From: Neglectibacter timonensis
GTDB taxonomy: Bacteria; Bacillota; Clostridia; Oscillospirales; Acutalibacteraceae
Reading direction: 5' to 3'
Assembly: GCF_900048895.1 (NCBI RefSeq)
Contig: NZ_LT160640.1
Coordinates: forward strand, 1,318,758-1,382,757
DNA: 64,000 bases
The notes under the pieces are model-generated. The model was not told where the DNA came from. It worked only from the letters and a program-made list of their open reading frames with translations, and did no database searches. Positions 18,396 through 27,951 of the stretch are shown piece after piece; the first letter of the stretch is position 1, and each line of letters opens with the position of its first letter. A program made the translations under genes and the position numbers.

Positions 18396-19967
18396 TTATT
18401 CCTGTGTTGCCAGCCAGGCGTCCAGCTGTTCCTGTTTCAGATCCATCACCTTCTGCAGGCCCGCGGCGTAGAGCTTGTCGTTGAAGTCCTTCAGTGTCGC
18501 TTCCACATCGGAGACGGAACCGGTTTCCAGGGGCTTCTTGTACTCGCTTTCCACGCCGGAAAGTGCTGTAAGCTCGGTTGCTACGCTGGAGGAATCATAG
18601 AAGAAACCGAACGCCTTGGAATAAGTGGCGGAAGCATTAAAATCCTTATACTGCTGCCATACATCCTCAGGCTGGCCGTTCCACACATATCCCTTGAACT
18701 GGTTGGGCAGATGCCAGCCCATGTTCAGATGGTAGGCGGAAGAAGCGTCCTTGCCCTCCGGATAGTCGATATAGACCTCGCTGCCTTCTACCCGTGCATA
18801 GTCCTCGCCCTCGATGCCGAAATTCATCAGGTTGTTCCATTCGGGACTGGTATAGGCGTAATTCAGGAACTGCATGGCTTTTACCTTGTCTTCGGACTGC
18901 TGGGCGATTCCCCAATCTATGTAATTCACATTTCCAGAGCAGATGATGTTGGAGACGCTGCCGTCATCCTTACCGATATAGGCAGTGACCATCTCCTGGC
19001 CGCAGCTCACGTTTTCCTGTACCAGGAATCCTGGCTTGATAGGAGAAAGATAAGAGAATAGGGTTCCAGCCTTCACCAGATTTGAGGAGGTTTCCGTGGT
19101 AGTGGCTGCGTCCAGCTTGATATAGCCGGTCTGATACCAATCTTTAATGCGGTTAAGACGAACCTTGTATTCCTCCGTCTCATAGAGGTTAACCACAGTA
19201 GTGTCTTGTCCATCATTCATCAACACGCCGAAGGAATCGGAGAGCGGATCCCAGGTCTGGATCTGAGTGACCAGATTGGTGCCAGAAATGCAGTCCAATT
19301 CCGGATGAGCCGCCTTCACCTTCTCGAAGATGGGGGTCAGGTCGTCGTAAGTTTTGATCGCGTCCACGTCGATCTGCAGCTCGTCCACAATGTCTTTTCG
19401 CATAACAATGCCTGCTTGAGAGGCACTTTCCTTGTTGGAGGGGATTCCATAGATAAAGCCGTTGACCGCACCGCTTTTTGCCACGTCTTCTCCCATAAAC
19501 TCCAGAATGCCCTTCCCATACTCGTCTATGTAATCCGCCAAATTGACAATCTGTTTTGCATTGATATAAGAGTTGGCCAGATTACTCACAACAGGAAGAA
19601 TGTCCAGTTTGTCGCCGCCGGAAAGCATCAGGTTCAGTTTTTGCTGGTATTCGCCGAAGCCCATCAGAAGTCCCTCAAAGGACATTCCCAAGTCCTTTTG
19701 AACCTGTTCATCGATCTTGGCCATGACGGCATCCTGATTGGGCTGTTCGTTGCCGAGATATGCCATGGTGATGGTGTAACCGTCTCCACCCGCAGCGGTG
19801 GACTCTGTACTAGCCTCGCTGTTCTGGGACGCAGCGGAGGAGGTTCCCTTGCTTTCCGTGCCGCTGGAAGCGTTGCTGCCTCCGTTCCCATTTCCGCAGC
19901 CCGCAAAGGCTGATAGCGTCATGGCAGCCGCCAGCGCCAAGGACAGGATTTTTGCTGTCTTTTTCAT
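18396..19967 (-). CDS. Sugar-binding lipoprotein of ABC transporter (LplA type)
   Basis: Encodes 523 residues. Lipoprotein signal: basic start, hydrophobic core, lipobox LSAFAGC with Cys23, then a Ser/Thr/Gly/Asn-rich linker to about residue 63. The mature domain (YTITMAYLGNEQPNQD onward) is a solute-binding fold with a DUF3502-type C-terminal region ending QLDAWLATQE. Such LplA/YtcQ proteins bind complex or acidic oligosaccharides. It is the first gene of the transporter operon and has a clear promoter at 20102-20130. Confidence 0.92.
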   Translation of the reverse strand: MKKTAKILSLALAAAMTLSAFAGCGNGNGGSNASSGTESKGTSSAASQNSEASTESTAAGGDGYTITMAYLGNEQPNQDAVMAKIDEQVQKDLGMSFEGLLMGFGEYQQKLNLMLSGGDKLDILPVVSNLANSYINAKQIVNLADYIDEYGKGILEFMGEDVAKSGAVNGFIYGIPSNKESASQAGIVMRKDIVDELQIDVDAIKTYDDLTPIFEKVKAAHPELDCISGTNLVTQIQTWDPLSDSFGVLMNDGQDTTVVNLYETEEYKVRLNRIKDWYQTGYIKLDAATTTETSSNLVKAGTLFSYLSPIKPGFLVQENVSCGQEMVTAYIGKDDGSVSNIICSGNVNYIDWGIAQQSEDKVKAMQFLNYAYTSPEWNNLMNFGIEGEDYARVEGSEVYIDYPEGKDASSAYHLNMGWHLPNQFKGYVWNGQPEDVWQQYKDFNASATYSKAFGFFYDSSSVATELTALSGVESEYKKPLETGSVSDVEATLKDFNDKLYAAGLQKVMDLKQEQLDAWLATQE

Positions 19968-20101
19968 CGTTTGTCACCTCATAAAAAAATTTGGTTCAAC
20001 CGTTCGTTCAAGTTTTATATTTCCGTTTATTTAAATTTAGATTTAAAAATTTTGATCGAAATTTTTCTAAACTTTCATATAAAACTTTACTTGATGGGCA
20101 T

Positions 20102-20130
20102 AGTATAACAGCACTTTCCGTTGTTTTCAA
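20102..20130 (-). promoter_or_regulatory. Promoter of the first sugar-transporter operon
   Basis: Minus strand TTGAAA (20125-20130), 17 bases, TATACT (20102-20107). Leader of about 130 bases to the binding-protein start. A short palindrome AAACG-T-CGTTT at 20249-20259 upstream could be a regulator site. No gene is seen between 19968 and 20294. Confidence 0.65.
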
Positions 20131-20294
20131 TAGCTAAATTCACGTATTTTCCGAATTAATTCTATACATTTTACACATTGTCGTAAAACAGTAATAAATT
20201 CTATTTATTTTTATGCAGTACGCCCTTATGCGATAAATATAAAGTTTTAAACGTCGTTTTATTTTCAGTTAGATTGCTGCCGTTCTTTGTCACA

Positions 20295-20323
20295 TAAAAA
20301 AAGGAGCGGTTAAGCCCGCTCCT
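20295..20323 (-). terminator. Terminator of the small XRE regulator gene
   Basis: AGGAGCGG (20302-20309) pairs with CCGCTCCT (20316-20323); on the minus strand seven T follow. It ends the gene at 20342-20584 before the transporter promoter. Confidence 0.85.
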
Positions 20324-20341
20324 CATCAGTCGGTATTCTCT

Positions 20342-20584
20342 TCAATCCAACCCCTGCAGCAATTCACACAACGGCATCCGATAAAGACCGGAAAGCTTCA
20401 GCAGCATCGTAATATCCGGCAAGGTTTTTCCCGCCTCATAATACGTATAGGTGCTGCGGCACATATGAAGCCGTTCAGCCACCTCTTTCTGGCTCATTTC
20501 CCGCTTAATACGCAGTTCCCGCAAACGGGAAGAAATCAATCGCTTTACTTGTTCCCCGTCGTACTCTTTTATTGCCTCTTCCAT
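20342..20584 (-). CDS. Small XRE-family helix-turn-helix regulator
   Basis: Encodes 80 residues from ATG 20584 (AAAGGA nine bases upstream; a longer start at 20617 is unsupported). The HTH covers about residues 20-75: MSQKEVAERLHMCRSTYTYY, then EAGKTLPDITMLLKLSGLYR. It is nearly all DNA-binding domain, with no sensor. A similar protein is encoded at 50779-51063, including the STYxYYExG motif. Single-gene unit with its own terminator; target unknown. Confidence 0.85.
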   Translation of the reverse strand: MEEAIKEYDGEQVKRLISSRLRELRIKREMSQKEVAERLHMCRSTYTYYEAGKTLPDITMLLKLSGLYRMPLCELLQGLD

Positions 20585-20921
20585 AAATAGCGCTTCCTTT
20601 CGTATGTTATAGTGCACTTACATCACTATTATAGCCTTTTTATAGTGAAATGCAAGCCACATTTGGCTTTTTTTCAATTTTTTTGTCCTCAATTGGCGTT
20701 TAACCGCCAGTTATGAGAAATTCTGTCGAAAAAATATGCAAAACCCCATGGACATCCTCACAGCGTCCCGGAATTTTCAGGAATACGCTCAGTTCATTTC
20801 CTATCAGAAGACTTTTTCCCTGCATAACAACTCAGATTCTGTAAAGGGGCAAAGTACGGCAGTTCCGGCAATAATGGTTCTTTCTTGTAAAAAAACAGGC
20901 AAAGGAATAACCGCCTTCCGG
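20585..20921. other. Gap between frlD and the XRE gene
   Basis: No gene supported. A weak terminator-like element for frlD is present on the minus strand near 20887-20917: a short AGGC/GCCT stem followed by seven T. The right part must hold the promoter of the XRE gene, but I see no strong consensus pair. Confidence 0.35.
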
Positions 20922-21710
20922 TCACCATGCGCCGCTGTACTTCAGTGTTTCACTGCTGCACTCCGCTCCCTGACGCATGCAATCCTCCAAAGGCCTGCCC
21001 TCCAGAATCCCCTTTAAAAATCCGGCGATATAACTATCCCCCGCCCCCATGGTATCAACAACCCGACAGGGAACGATACCGCAGGAGACAAACCGCCTGC
21101 CATCGTAGGCCAAACTGCCCTTCTCTCCAAGAGTGGCAGTCACCACTTTTGGCCCGCGTGCCTGTATTTCCCGCAGAAATGCCTCTAATTCCGGGCCTCC
21201 GGAACAGTCCAGCCCAAAGAAGGCATAATCCACATTGCCCACAGCAGCTTCCAGAACAGGCCCCCTGGGTTTATCGGCAAAATCAAAAGCAACGGGTACT
21301 CCCTGCGCCCTGATCCTGCCCAAATCCTGCTCCACCATGCCCCACAGCCCCGTGACCATCATATCATGAGAGCAAATGAACCGAATATCCTCCTCGGTCA
21401 GACGGAACCGGGGCAGCACCCCTTCTTCATACTCCCCCAACACCCGTTCTCCGTTTACCAGGCTCACATGGGTGACCGCCGTACTTCCCTTTAAGACCTG
21501 GATATGGGACAAATCAATCTTCTTTTTTTCCAGCGCCCGGGTCAGAAGACCGGCATAGCGGTCGGTCCCCACCGCACCGATATAGGAGGCGCGCCCTCCG
21601 ATGCGGGTGAAGTAAACCGCCACATTAACCGGATTCCCACCCGGATAGGCTTCTCCGGTCTGATCGTACACATCCATGCAGTTGTCGCCTACTGCAGCAA
21701 GTCTCAGCAT
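20922..21710 (-). CDS. frlD: Fructoselysine 6-kinase-like PfkB sugar kinase
   Basis: Encodes 262 residues. It follows E. coli FrlD closely as I remember it: GDNCMDVYD near the start, GGNPVNVAVYFTRIGG, the ATP/anion-hole motif DTMGAGDSYIAGFL, and the characteristic end YSGAW. FrlD phosphorylates fructoselysine and related Amadori products at carbon 6. ATG 21710 follows GGAG by ten bases. It lies 78 bases after frlB on the same strand, and the pair forms the catabolic part of the second sugar locus. Confidence 0.88.
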   Translation of the reverse strand: MLRLAAVGDNCMDVYDQTGEAYPGGNPVNVAVYFTRIGGRASYIGAVGTDRYAGLLTRALEKKKIDLSHIQVLKGSTAVTHVSLVNGERVLGEYEEGVLPRFRLTEEDIRFICSHDMMVTGLWGMVEQDLGRIRAQGVPVAFDFADKPRGPVLEAAVGNVDYAFFGLDCSGGPELEAFLREIQARGPKVVTATLGEKGSLAYDGRRFVSCGIVPCRVVDTMGAGDSYIAGFLKGILEGRPLEDCMRQGAECSSETLKYSGAW

Positions 21711-21788
21711 AAAAACAGATGCTCCTATCCACTGAACCATAATCTTCCAGCAGTTTCAGCTGTTAAGACGAATTCCTTTCTTGACTGT

Positions 21789-22790
21789 TTAATAGTCGAG
21801 GCAGCGGTAATACCGTCTGATCTCCATGGGGTGGCGGTTCAAAAGTTCAATATGCGCATCAATCCTCTGAGTGACTGCATGGGTCACCAGATGAGACAGG
21901 CTTCCTCTATACTCCGGACGGATACCCGCAAGTTCGTAGTCACGGCTGTCGATCAGGGTGAAGTTCCCGCAGATACGCGGCAGAAAATTCGCTACCCGTT
22001 CCGCCAGCGGACGCTCCGCATCCTCCCCCAGAAACACAGTGACCGGCGTATCCCTGTCTATAATTTCCAGTGTGCCGTGAAAAAACTCTCCCGCATGCAC
22101 AGCCTTGGCGCGCAGCCAGTGCTGCTCCTCCCAATAACACATGGCATAGGAATATGCGGCTCCATACTGGCTGCCTGCGCCTACAAAATAATGGATGGGG
22201 TCGGCATGGTGCCGCTGGGCAAACTCCTTTCCAAATTCATCAGCCTTCTTCTCTGCCTCTGCCAACGCCCGCGGCAGATATTGTTCCATTTCCCGATGGT
22301 ATTCCACATATTCCGGAAAATCTCCGTTATTCCAAAAGAAGCGATCCGTCGCCATAAAAAACTTCAGCTGCTCGCATCCCGGATAGGCAATCTCAAAATC
22401 CACCAGACCGGCCAACGGCGCGGCGGCATCATCTACAAAGCCCAGCACCAAGGCGCCCGCCGCTTTCGCCCGCTTGACAGCCTCCAGCATCTCCGGGGTT
22501 GTTCCCGTTACTGATGATATCACCACAGCGCTTCCCTTCCCTATCCTGCGGTTGCCGGAAGTGATATAACGGGCTGCATTTTCCGCAAAGACGGGGAACG
22601 CGCTTTTTTCCCTGCCATGCGCCTCCGCCTGCAGGGCGGAGGCATACGTACCGCCGATTCCCAGATAATAGGCTTCCCGGCATCCTGTCCGGCAGAGCGT
22701 GTCTACCGCCTCTTCGATTTGTCCCCGCAGGTCAAGAGCGCCTGCCACACTGTCAATCTGTTTCTGCTCGTCAAATTTCAGCATTGTCAT
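21789..22790 (-). CDS. frlB: Fructoselysine-6-phosphate deglycase-like SIS protein
   Basis: Encodes 333 residues with two SIS (sugar isomerase) subdomains: YYLGIGGTYASALQAEA and VISSVTGTTPEMLEAVKRAK in the first, HAGEFFHGTLEIIDRDTPVT in the second. The HAGEFFHGTLEI segment and the C-terminal RRYYRCLDY align with E. coli FrlB, which splits fructoselysine 6-phosphate to lysine and glucose 6-phosphate. Start at ATG 22790 after GAGAGGA; upstream in-frame residues to 22898 lack support. With FrlD it would complete Amadori-product breakdown. Confidence 0.87.
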   Translation of the reverse strand: MTMLKFDEQKQIDSVAGALDLRGQIEEAVDTLCRTGCREAYYLGIGGTYASALQAEAHGREKSAFPVFAENAARYITSGNRRIGKGSAVVISSVTGTTPEMLEAVKRAKAAGALVLGFVDDAAAPLAGLVDFEIAYPGCEQLKFFMATDRFFWNNGDFPEYVEYHREMEQYLPRALAEAEKKADEFGKEFAQRHHADPIHYFVGAGSQYGAAYSYAMCYWEEQHWLRAKAVHAGEFFHGTLEIIDRDTPVTVFLGEDAERPLAERVANFLPRICGNFTLIDSRDYELAGIRPEYRGSLSHLVTHAVTQRIDAHIELLNRHPMEIRRYYRCLDY

Positions 22791-23111
22791 GTTTACAACC
22801 CATCCTCTCCTGCAGCACACTGCACAATCTGGTTTAAGTGAGATAAAAGCCCAAAGTACGAAAGAAAACGTGAACCGCATGACAACTCCCCATCCCAAAA
22901 ATCAATTCCAGTACAGGCAGCCCGATAACACGGCCAATCTTGCACGATCCGTCAAATTCTCCCAGCGGCTTTGCTGTACTTTCAAGTATATCATGGTTTC
23001 CATCCCGCTGCGAGCCGTTTTTCCGTCAGCCGTCAATAAAAAAGGACGCTGCATCGGTTACCCGCACACAGCGTCCTTTCCCCCATTCAAAAAACATCTG
23101 CCCCAACAGCT
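22791..23111. other. Gap between lacI and frlB
   Basis: Contains the lacI terminator (23035-23079). Since frlB-frlD lie beyond it, they need their own promoter here. On the minus strand a TTGACG element is present but its partner -10 is poor. No gene seen. Confidence 0.4.
23035..23079 (-). terminator. Terminator after the second lacI gene
   Basis: An 11-bp perfect stem AAAGGACGCTG (23041-23051) / CAGCGTCCTTT (23069-23079) is followed on the minus strand by a T-rich tract. It separates the transporter/GH66/lacI unit from frlB-frlD. Confidence 0.88.
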
Positions 23112-24131
23112 TTATTCCAGGCTCCGGGTGCTTTCCCGTTCAACCACCTGTACAGGGAGCACCCTGCTTCCTACCATGGTAGCTCCGTCAAGCTCCTTTA
23201 ACAGAATATCTACCGCCGCCTTTCCCATCTCCCGGTACGGCTGAGCCACCGAGGTAAGCGGCGGATTCATCACGGAGGCGATCTGAGAATCATCAAATCC
23301 CACCACTGAGAGCTCTTCCGGCACCCGGATTCCCAGCTTTCCCGCTGAAGAGAGCACTGCCGCCGCCACCATATCGCTGCAGGTGACAATTCCTGTAAAG
23401 GAACTGTTTCTGGAAAGCAGCTCCTCAAAAGCAGTCTTTCCGCTCTCATAATTGAAGTGGTTTGCAAAGGCTTCCAATTCCGGATCCAGTTCCACCCCAG
23501 CATCCCGCAGTGCCTGGCGGTACCCTTCAAGACGCGGCCAGCCCGCCACCGGGTCCTTCACGTTCCCGGAAAGAATCGCTATGCGCCGATGCCCCCGGTC
23601 AAGCAGGTATTTCGTCGCCGTATACATTCCCTGGAAGTCATCTATTTTTACGTAGGGAAACGGACAGTCATAGGAGATGCTGTCCAACAGCACACAGGGA
23701 ATTCCGGTTTCCCGGATTTTTCTGTTGAGCGGGGAATCCGGCGGGATGCTGCAGGCTATCACACCGTCCACGTACTGCTGCCGCAGCATTTCCACATAGC
23801 TTTCTCCATACATGGCGTCAGCTCCCGTGTTGCAGAGTATCACCACATAACCGCGCCTGCGCGCCGCATCCTCGATTCCCTGTGCCAGCGAGCCGCAAAA
23901 ATATTCACTGACCTCCGGCACAATAAGTGCGATTGTTTTCGGCACTTTGTTTTTGACTGCGCGGGCCAAGCCGCCTCCAGAGTACCCCATCTCCTTCACA
24001 ACCTGACGGACCTGTCTTTCTGTTTGGGAAGAAAATCCCTGCTGCCCGTTAAGCACACGGGAAACAGTAGCCACAGAGACCCTGGCCGCTTTGGCCACCT
24101 CCCGAATCGTCGGTTTTTTTGCCATATCCAT
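23112..24131 (-). CDS. LacI-family transcriptional regulator
   Basis: Encodes 339 residues. HTH and hinge: TIREVAKAARVSVATVSRVL followed by NGQQGFSSQTERQVRQ. Sugar domain motifs IACSIPPDSP, ILDRGHRRIAILSGN-like region and VVGFDDSQIASVMNPPLTSV. ATG 24131 has AAGGA seven bases upstream. It lies between the GH66 gene and frlB and probably recognises the perfect CG-centred palindrome at 30429-30450 in front of the transporter genes. Confidence 0.92.
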   Translation of the reverse strand: MDMAKKPTIREVAKAARVSVATVSRVLNGQQGFSSQTERQVRQVVKEMGYSGGGLARAVKNKVPKTIALIVPEVSEYFCGSLAQGIEDAARRRGYVVILCNTGADAMYGESYVEMLRQQYVDGVIACSIPPDSPLNRKIRETGIPCVLLDSISYDCPFPYVKIDDFQGMYTATKYLLDRGHRRIAILSGNVKDPVAGWPRLEGYRQALRDAGVELDPELEAFANHFNYESGKTAFEELLSRNSSFTGIVTCSDMVAAAVLSSAGKLGIRVPEELSVVGFDDSQIASVMNPPLTSVAQPYREMGKAAVDILLKELDGATMVGSRVLPVQVVERESTRSLE

Positions 24132-24255
24132 TGACCATTCCTTTTAAAGGATATCCCCCGAGCGCAATCGCTCTGGTTGAACTTTAGAAATACATTTCTT
24201 CCAGCACATTCCTTTCCCCGCCTATAAGCCGCCAGGAATGCCGGCGGATTTACCT

Positions 24256-26064
24256 TTATTTTTCGATCATAATCATATCCCAGTAGGCGAGATAGGGAAT
24301 CTGGATTTTTAGTATACCATTTTCCAAGCTATATTCCAAGGGGTATGGCGTTCCTCCGGCAATATCCGGCGAAGCCAGAGCCACCTGCTTTACGGTAATC
24401 TCCCCCACTTCCAGGCTGAGCTCCGTGTCCCGCACCAGCAAAGGGTCCTCGCAGGTATTCCCATCGTCCCGCCAGCCAGCGTCTGTTCGGGAAAGCAGAT
24501 TGATCAGCTGAACCGTACAAAAACGTTCATTTTCCGAACCGAACATCCACACTTCCCCCGGTTCACCATCCTTGCCCAGCTGATACCCGGACAAGCTCCC
24601 ATTCCACTCCCGTCGGTCCTCCGGATGTCTCAGCACAGTTTCATAGGCGGTAAAAAAGTCGTAGTAATCCCGCAAATCCCTGGCAAGCTCTTCCGAAACC
24701 GCCAGCTTACGATTGGGAAAATATTCGCTGGAGAGCATTCCTGTATCCCCCAGTTCCAGATGACCCGCCCCTGAAGCAAACAGCACCGCGTCCGCCAGCT
24801 TTACCGCATTGGCGTTAAACTCCCCCTCAGCAACCTCATAGTTTAGGTAGGCGGCAATGACGCAGGCTTTCTGATTCTGAGAGAGGTCGTAGTTGGTATC
24901 TGCAACCTGCTTCAAATGGGCATATTCCGGATAACTGCCGGGCCATACCTCCTCATAGAGAAAATCGGCACAGCTCTGTGCAGCATCCATCGCTCCATAT
25001 CCATTCACCGGATTCAACAGGATTCGCTTCCCCAGCCTTTCTCCGGCCTGCTGCAGAAATCCCCCGTAAGAGGTGGAAAGCTCCACTTCCTCCCCCTCAT
25101 AATCATAGACATAGCCCCGGTAGCCCAAGGTATCCACATGGAACACATCAAAATCGTACACAGCAAATACATCCGCTTCCCTGGAAAGCAGATAATCCTG
25201 CCACTCCGGGTTGGAAGGGTCCATCAAATAAAGGCTGCTCTCCCAGTTGGGCAGCGGGTGGTTATCCTGAACCTCATGATGCTCATCCTGGTAAAGGCCC
25301 CATTCCTTTTTTGCGCCCTTTTCCTCATAGTCCTCATAAGCGCCGAACATCAGGTTATAGTTTGCCGCCATCATGTTTCTGGCGTGCAGCGCCTCAATAT
25401 ACCCGGACACCGTTTTGGCATACACATCCCGTTTTGCAATGTCCTGCCACTTTTCTGCCGGCTCCTCCCGGGTACCCGCCAGGGGTTTATCGTGCTCATC
25501 CTGCCAGTCGTAAAACTGCAGGCCGTTGATATGATACCGGGACAGCCGGGAGACCACAGCTTCAATCTCCTCTTCTCCCAAATCGCCGAATTCGCAGAGA
25601 TAGCCGTACCGGGGATACCGGCTCCAATCCGAGGAGACGTCCACCGCCGTATTTCTCCTGTCCACAGTTTCTTTCCCGGTACGGGCAAGCGCCGTCACCA
25701 GATAGCCGCGGTAATCTTCCTCCGGCGGCGTCCAGGAAAACTCCAGCGTCTTCTCCCCGCCGGCATCCACCTGCGCCTCCAAGGCGGGAAGCTCCGTTTT
25801 TTGGGTCAGGTCGTACCAGGCAAATTCGATTTTCCCTTTGAATTCTTCCTGCGTTTCGTTCTTCAGTTCCAGGGTAAAGCGCACCTCATCTCCCGGTTGG
25901 TAAGCGCTTTTGTCTGTATAAAAATCCGCAATCAGCCGGTCTTGTCCGGGAAGCTCTACTCCGGGGGACGGAAGCTTCGCCTCTTTGGCCGCACATCCGG
26001 AGAAGCACAGCAGAAACGCGCATAACAGGATTCCAACGGTACGTTTTGTTTCTTTTCTCATCAT
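24256..26064 (-). CDS. GH66 dextranase-like lipoprotein
   Basis: Encodes 602 residues. Signal: MMRKETKRT then hydrophobic core and lipobox ending LCFSGC (Cys24), so the enzyme is tethered to the outer face of the membrane. Residues 45-145 form a beta-sandwich domain (DRLIADFYTDKSAYQPGDEV). The catalytic (beta/alpha)8 domain follows; by family comparison the nucleophile is Asp311 (FDVFHVDTLG) and the acid/base Glu371 or Glu372 (DFLYEEVWPG). GH66 enzymes cut alpha-1,6-glucans or form cyclic isomalto-oligosaccharides. It would supply oligosaccharides to the adjacent ABC transporter. Start ATG 26064 follows AAGGA. Confidence 0.85.
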   Translation of the reverse strand: MMRKETKRTVGILLCAFLLCFSGCAAKEAKLPSPGVELPGQDRLIADFYTDKSAYQPGDEVRFTLELKNETQEEFKGKIEFAWYDLTQKTELPALEAQVDAGGEKTLEFSWTPPEEDYRGYLVTALARTGKETVDRRNTAVDVSSDWSRYPRYGYLCEFGDLGEEEIEAVVSRLSRYHINGLQFYDWQDEHDKPLAGTREEPAEKWQDIAKRDVYAKTVSGYIEALHARNMMAANYNLMFGAYEDYEEKGAKKEWGLYQDEHHEVQDNHPLPNWESSLYLMDPSNPEWQDYLLSREADVFAVYDFDVFHVDTLGYRGYVYDYEGEEVELSTSYGGFLQQAGERLGKRILLNPVNGYGAMDAAQSCADFLYEEVWPGSYPEYAHLKQVADTNYDLSQNQKACVIAAYLNYEVAEGEFNANAVKLADAVLFASGAGHLELGDTGMLSSEYFPNRKLAVSEELARDLRDYYDFFTAYETVLRHPEDRREWNGSLSGYQLGKDGEPGEVWMFGSENERFCTVQLINLLSRTDAGWRDDGNTCEDPLLVRDTELSLEVGEITVKQVALASPDIAGGTPYPLEYSLENGILKIQIPYLAYWDMIMIEK

Positions 26065-26187
26065 GGCCCATCCTTTCTTTGCCGGGCCGGAATCCGCGCA
26101 ATCACAATAAAGTACGGATCCCACTCTCCTTTTTCGTTCTGTTGACGGAAAAGGCTCCAAAGCCTCCCGGGCCTTGGAGCCGACGCA

Positions 26188-26964
26188 TCAAACTGTTTTG
26201 GGTTCGTGCAGGCCGGGATTACCGGTAATACCCTCTACATGGCTCTTAACTTCCATGATTGGCGGGGGATTGCCATAGGTGACATTGGGGAAGTTGATGG
26301 GCGCGGCCCACTTTACCGCATTCGTGATCACCTTCTGGATCTCCGGCTGATGGTAGATCGGGAATACCTCATGGCCGGGACGGAAGTAGAACACTTTCCC
26401 CTTCCCTCTGTGGTAGCAGCAGCCGCTTCGGAACACTTCCCCTCCCTCAAACCAGCTGATGAACACCAGCTCGTCGGGCTGCGGGATGTTGAACCGCTCT
26501 CCGTACATCTCCTCGTGCGGGATGATGATCTTCTCGTCCAAGCCCTCCACAATCGGATGGCTCGGGTCGATCACCCACAGGATCTCCTTCTCTCCGTCCT
26601 CTCTCCATTTCAGGTACCCGGAATTGGTTCCGCACACCTTCCTGAAGATCTTTGATGCATGACCTGAATGCAGCACGATCAGACCCATTCCGTCCTGGAT
26701 TCTCTGGTGCACCCGGTCCACTATCTCATCCTGTACCTGGTCGTGGGCCATATGCCCCCACCAGATCAGCACGTCCGTGTTGTCCAGCACTTCCTGCGTC
26801 AGACCGTGCTCCGGCTCCTTTAAGGTCGCCGTCTTTACCTCCATCCCCGCTTCCCTCAAAAAGTCCGCGATGCACCCGTGTATCCCCTTCGGGTACACCT
26901 CAGCGATCTCCGGAAACTGTACCTCATGCAGGTATTCGTTCCACACTGTTACTCTGATTGCCAT
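26188..26964 (-). CDS. ThuA-like protein (trehalose utilisation family)
   Basis: Encodes 258 residues with a class I glutamine-amidotransferase-like fold: [10 protein letters not shown] at the start, [14 protein letters not shown], the loop [12 protein letters not shown] where the amidotransferase cysteine is absent, and [16 protein letters not shown] at the end. ThuA-family proteins occur in sugar-modification operons, often with dehydrogenases or glucan enzymes; some are implicated in 3-keto-sugar chemistry. AAAGGAGA precedes the start. It lies between the permeases and the GH66 gene. Confidence 0.8.
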   Translation of the reverse strand: MAIRVTVWNEYLHEVQFPEIAEVYPKGIHGCIADFLREAGMEVKTATLKEPEHGLTQEVLDNTDVLIWWGHMAHDQVQDEIVDRVHQRIQDGMGLIVLHSGHASKIFRKVCGTNSGYLKWREDGEKEILWVIDPSHPIVEGLDEKIIIPHEEMYGERFNIPQPDELVFISWFEGGEVFRSGCCYHRGKGKVFYFRPGHEVFPIYHQPEIQKVITNAVKWAAPINFPNVTYGNPPPIMEVKSHVEGITGNPGLHEPKTV

Positions 26965-26982
26965 TCTCTTTCTCTCCTTTCT

Positions 26983-27028
26983 GTACCTTTCTGAAGAAAG
27001 GTACTCTGAACGCTTTCCTCAGGAAAGC
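26983..27028. repeat. Two short intercistronic hairpins
   Basis: GTACCTTTCT/AGAAAGGTAC (26983-26992 with 26995-27004) and GCTTTCC/GGAAAGC (27012-27018 with 27022-27028) lie between the permease and ThuA genes. No T tract on the minus strand, so a processing or stability role is more likely than termination. Confidence 0.5.
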
Positions 27029-27098
27029 ATTCCAGACTTTTCTTCTGCTGGGTTCTGCGTTTTACTGACACGCAGCCAGCACGCCGCCTGCATGCTGC

Positions 27099-27938
27099 TT
27101 AGCCCTTGACTGCGCCTTCCATCAGGCCCTGCTGCATGAACTGCTTCTGGAAGATGACGAAGATCACGATGACCGGGATGACCACGATGACAGAGGCCGC
27201 AAACATCAAGCCGTATTCCGTGGTATGCTGGCCGCGGAACAGCTGCAGCGCCACAGAGAGAGTCCGTTTTTCCTCAGTCTTAATAAAGGTGAGGATATTG
27301 AACAGATCGCCCCAATAACCGTTGAACGCAAAGATGGCTGAGGTTGCAATGGCAGGTTTGCACAGCGGGATGATGCAGTGCAGCAGTACCTGGAACCGGG
27401 AGGCGCCGTCCAGGAACATGGATTCTTCCAGCTCCTTGGGCACGCTTTCGAAAAAGCCACGGTAAAAGAAGGTGTTGCCTGCCACACAGGTGCCGCCCCA
27501 CAGCAGCAGGACGCCGGCGTAATTGTCGATCAAATGCAGACCGTTCAGCACTGTGTACTGGGAAATCAACGCCAGCTGCGCAGGAACCATCATGGTCAGC
27601 AAAAACACATTGAAAAGAATCTCTCTGCCCGGGAATTTGAACCGGGAAAAGCTGTACGCCATCGTGACGGAAATCAACACGTTGATCACCAGTCCGCAAA
27701 CTGAGATCAGCAGAGTGTTCACAAAGTAACGGGAGAAGTTATTGGCCGTCCACACCTTGACATAGTTTTCCGTAAACAGGGGCACCTCCGGGAAAATGAC
27801 GGGAGTGTCCGGCAGTACGCCGCGGATATCCATAAAGGAAGAGGAGATCATCGAAAGGAAAGGCGTCAGGCAGACCACTGCCAGCACAACCAGTATCACA
27901 TGGATGACTACCTGTGCAATTGTTTTTTTCCGTTTCAT
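27099..27938 (-). CDS. Carbohydrate ABC transporter permease (MalG type)
   Basis: Encodes 279 residues with six predicted helices. The EAA-like loop is EESMFLDGASRFQVLLHCII and the C-terminus QGLMEGAVKG is typical of this permease class. ATG 27938 has GGAGG upstream. It pairs with the permease at 27952-28890, only 13 bases away. No ATPase gene is nearby. Confidence 0.93.
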   Translation of the reverse strand: MKRKKTIAQVVIHVILVVLAVVCLTPFLSMISSSFMDIRGVLPDTPVIFPEVPLFTENYVKVWTANNFSRYFVNTLLISVCGLVINVLISVTMAYSFSRFKFPGREILFNVFLLTMMVPAQLALISQYTVLNGLHLIDNYAGVLLLWGGTCVAGNTFFYRGFFESVPKELEESMFLDGASRFQVLLHCIIPLCKPAIATSAIFAFNGYWGDLFNILTFIKTEEKRTLSVALQLFRGQHTTEYGLMFAASVIVVIPVIVIFVIFQKQFMQQGLMEGAVKG

Positions 27939-27951
27939 GCTGCTGCCCTCC

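Noticed and set aside
24256-26064. GH66 enzyme as a cycloisomaltooligosaccharide glucanotransferase
   Set aside because: The family allows both, but I see no inserted CBM35-type domain in the catalytic region, so dextranase-like is the safer name.
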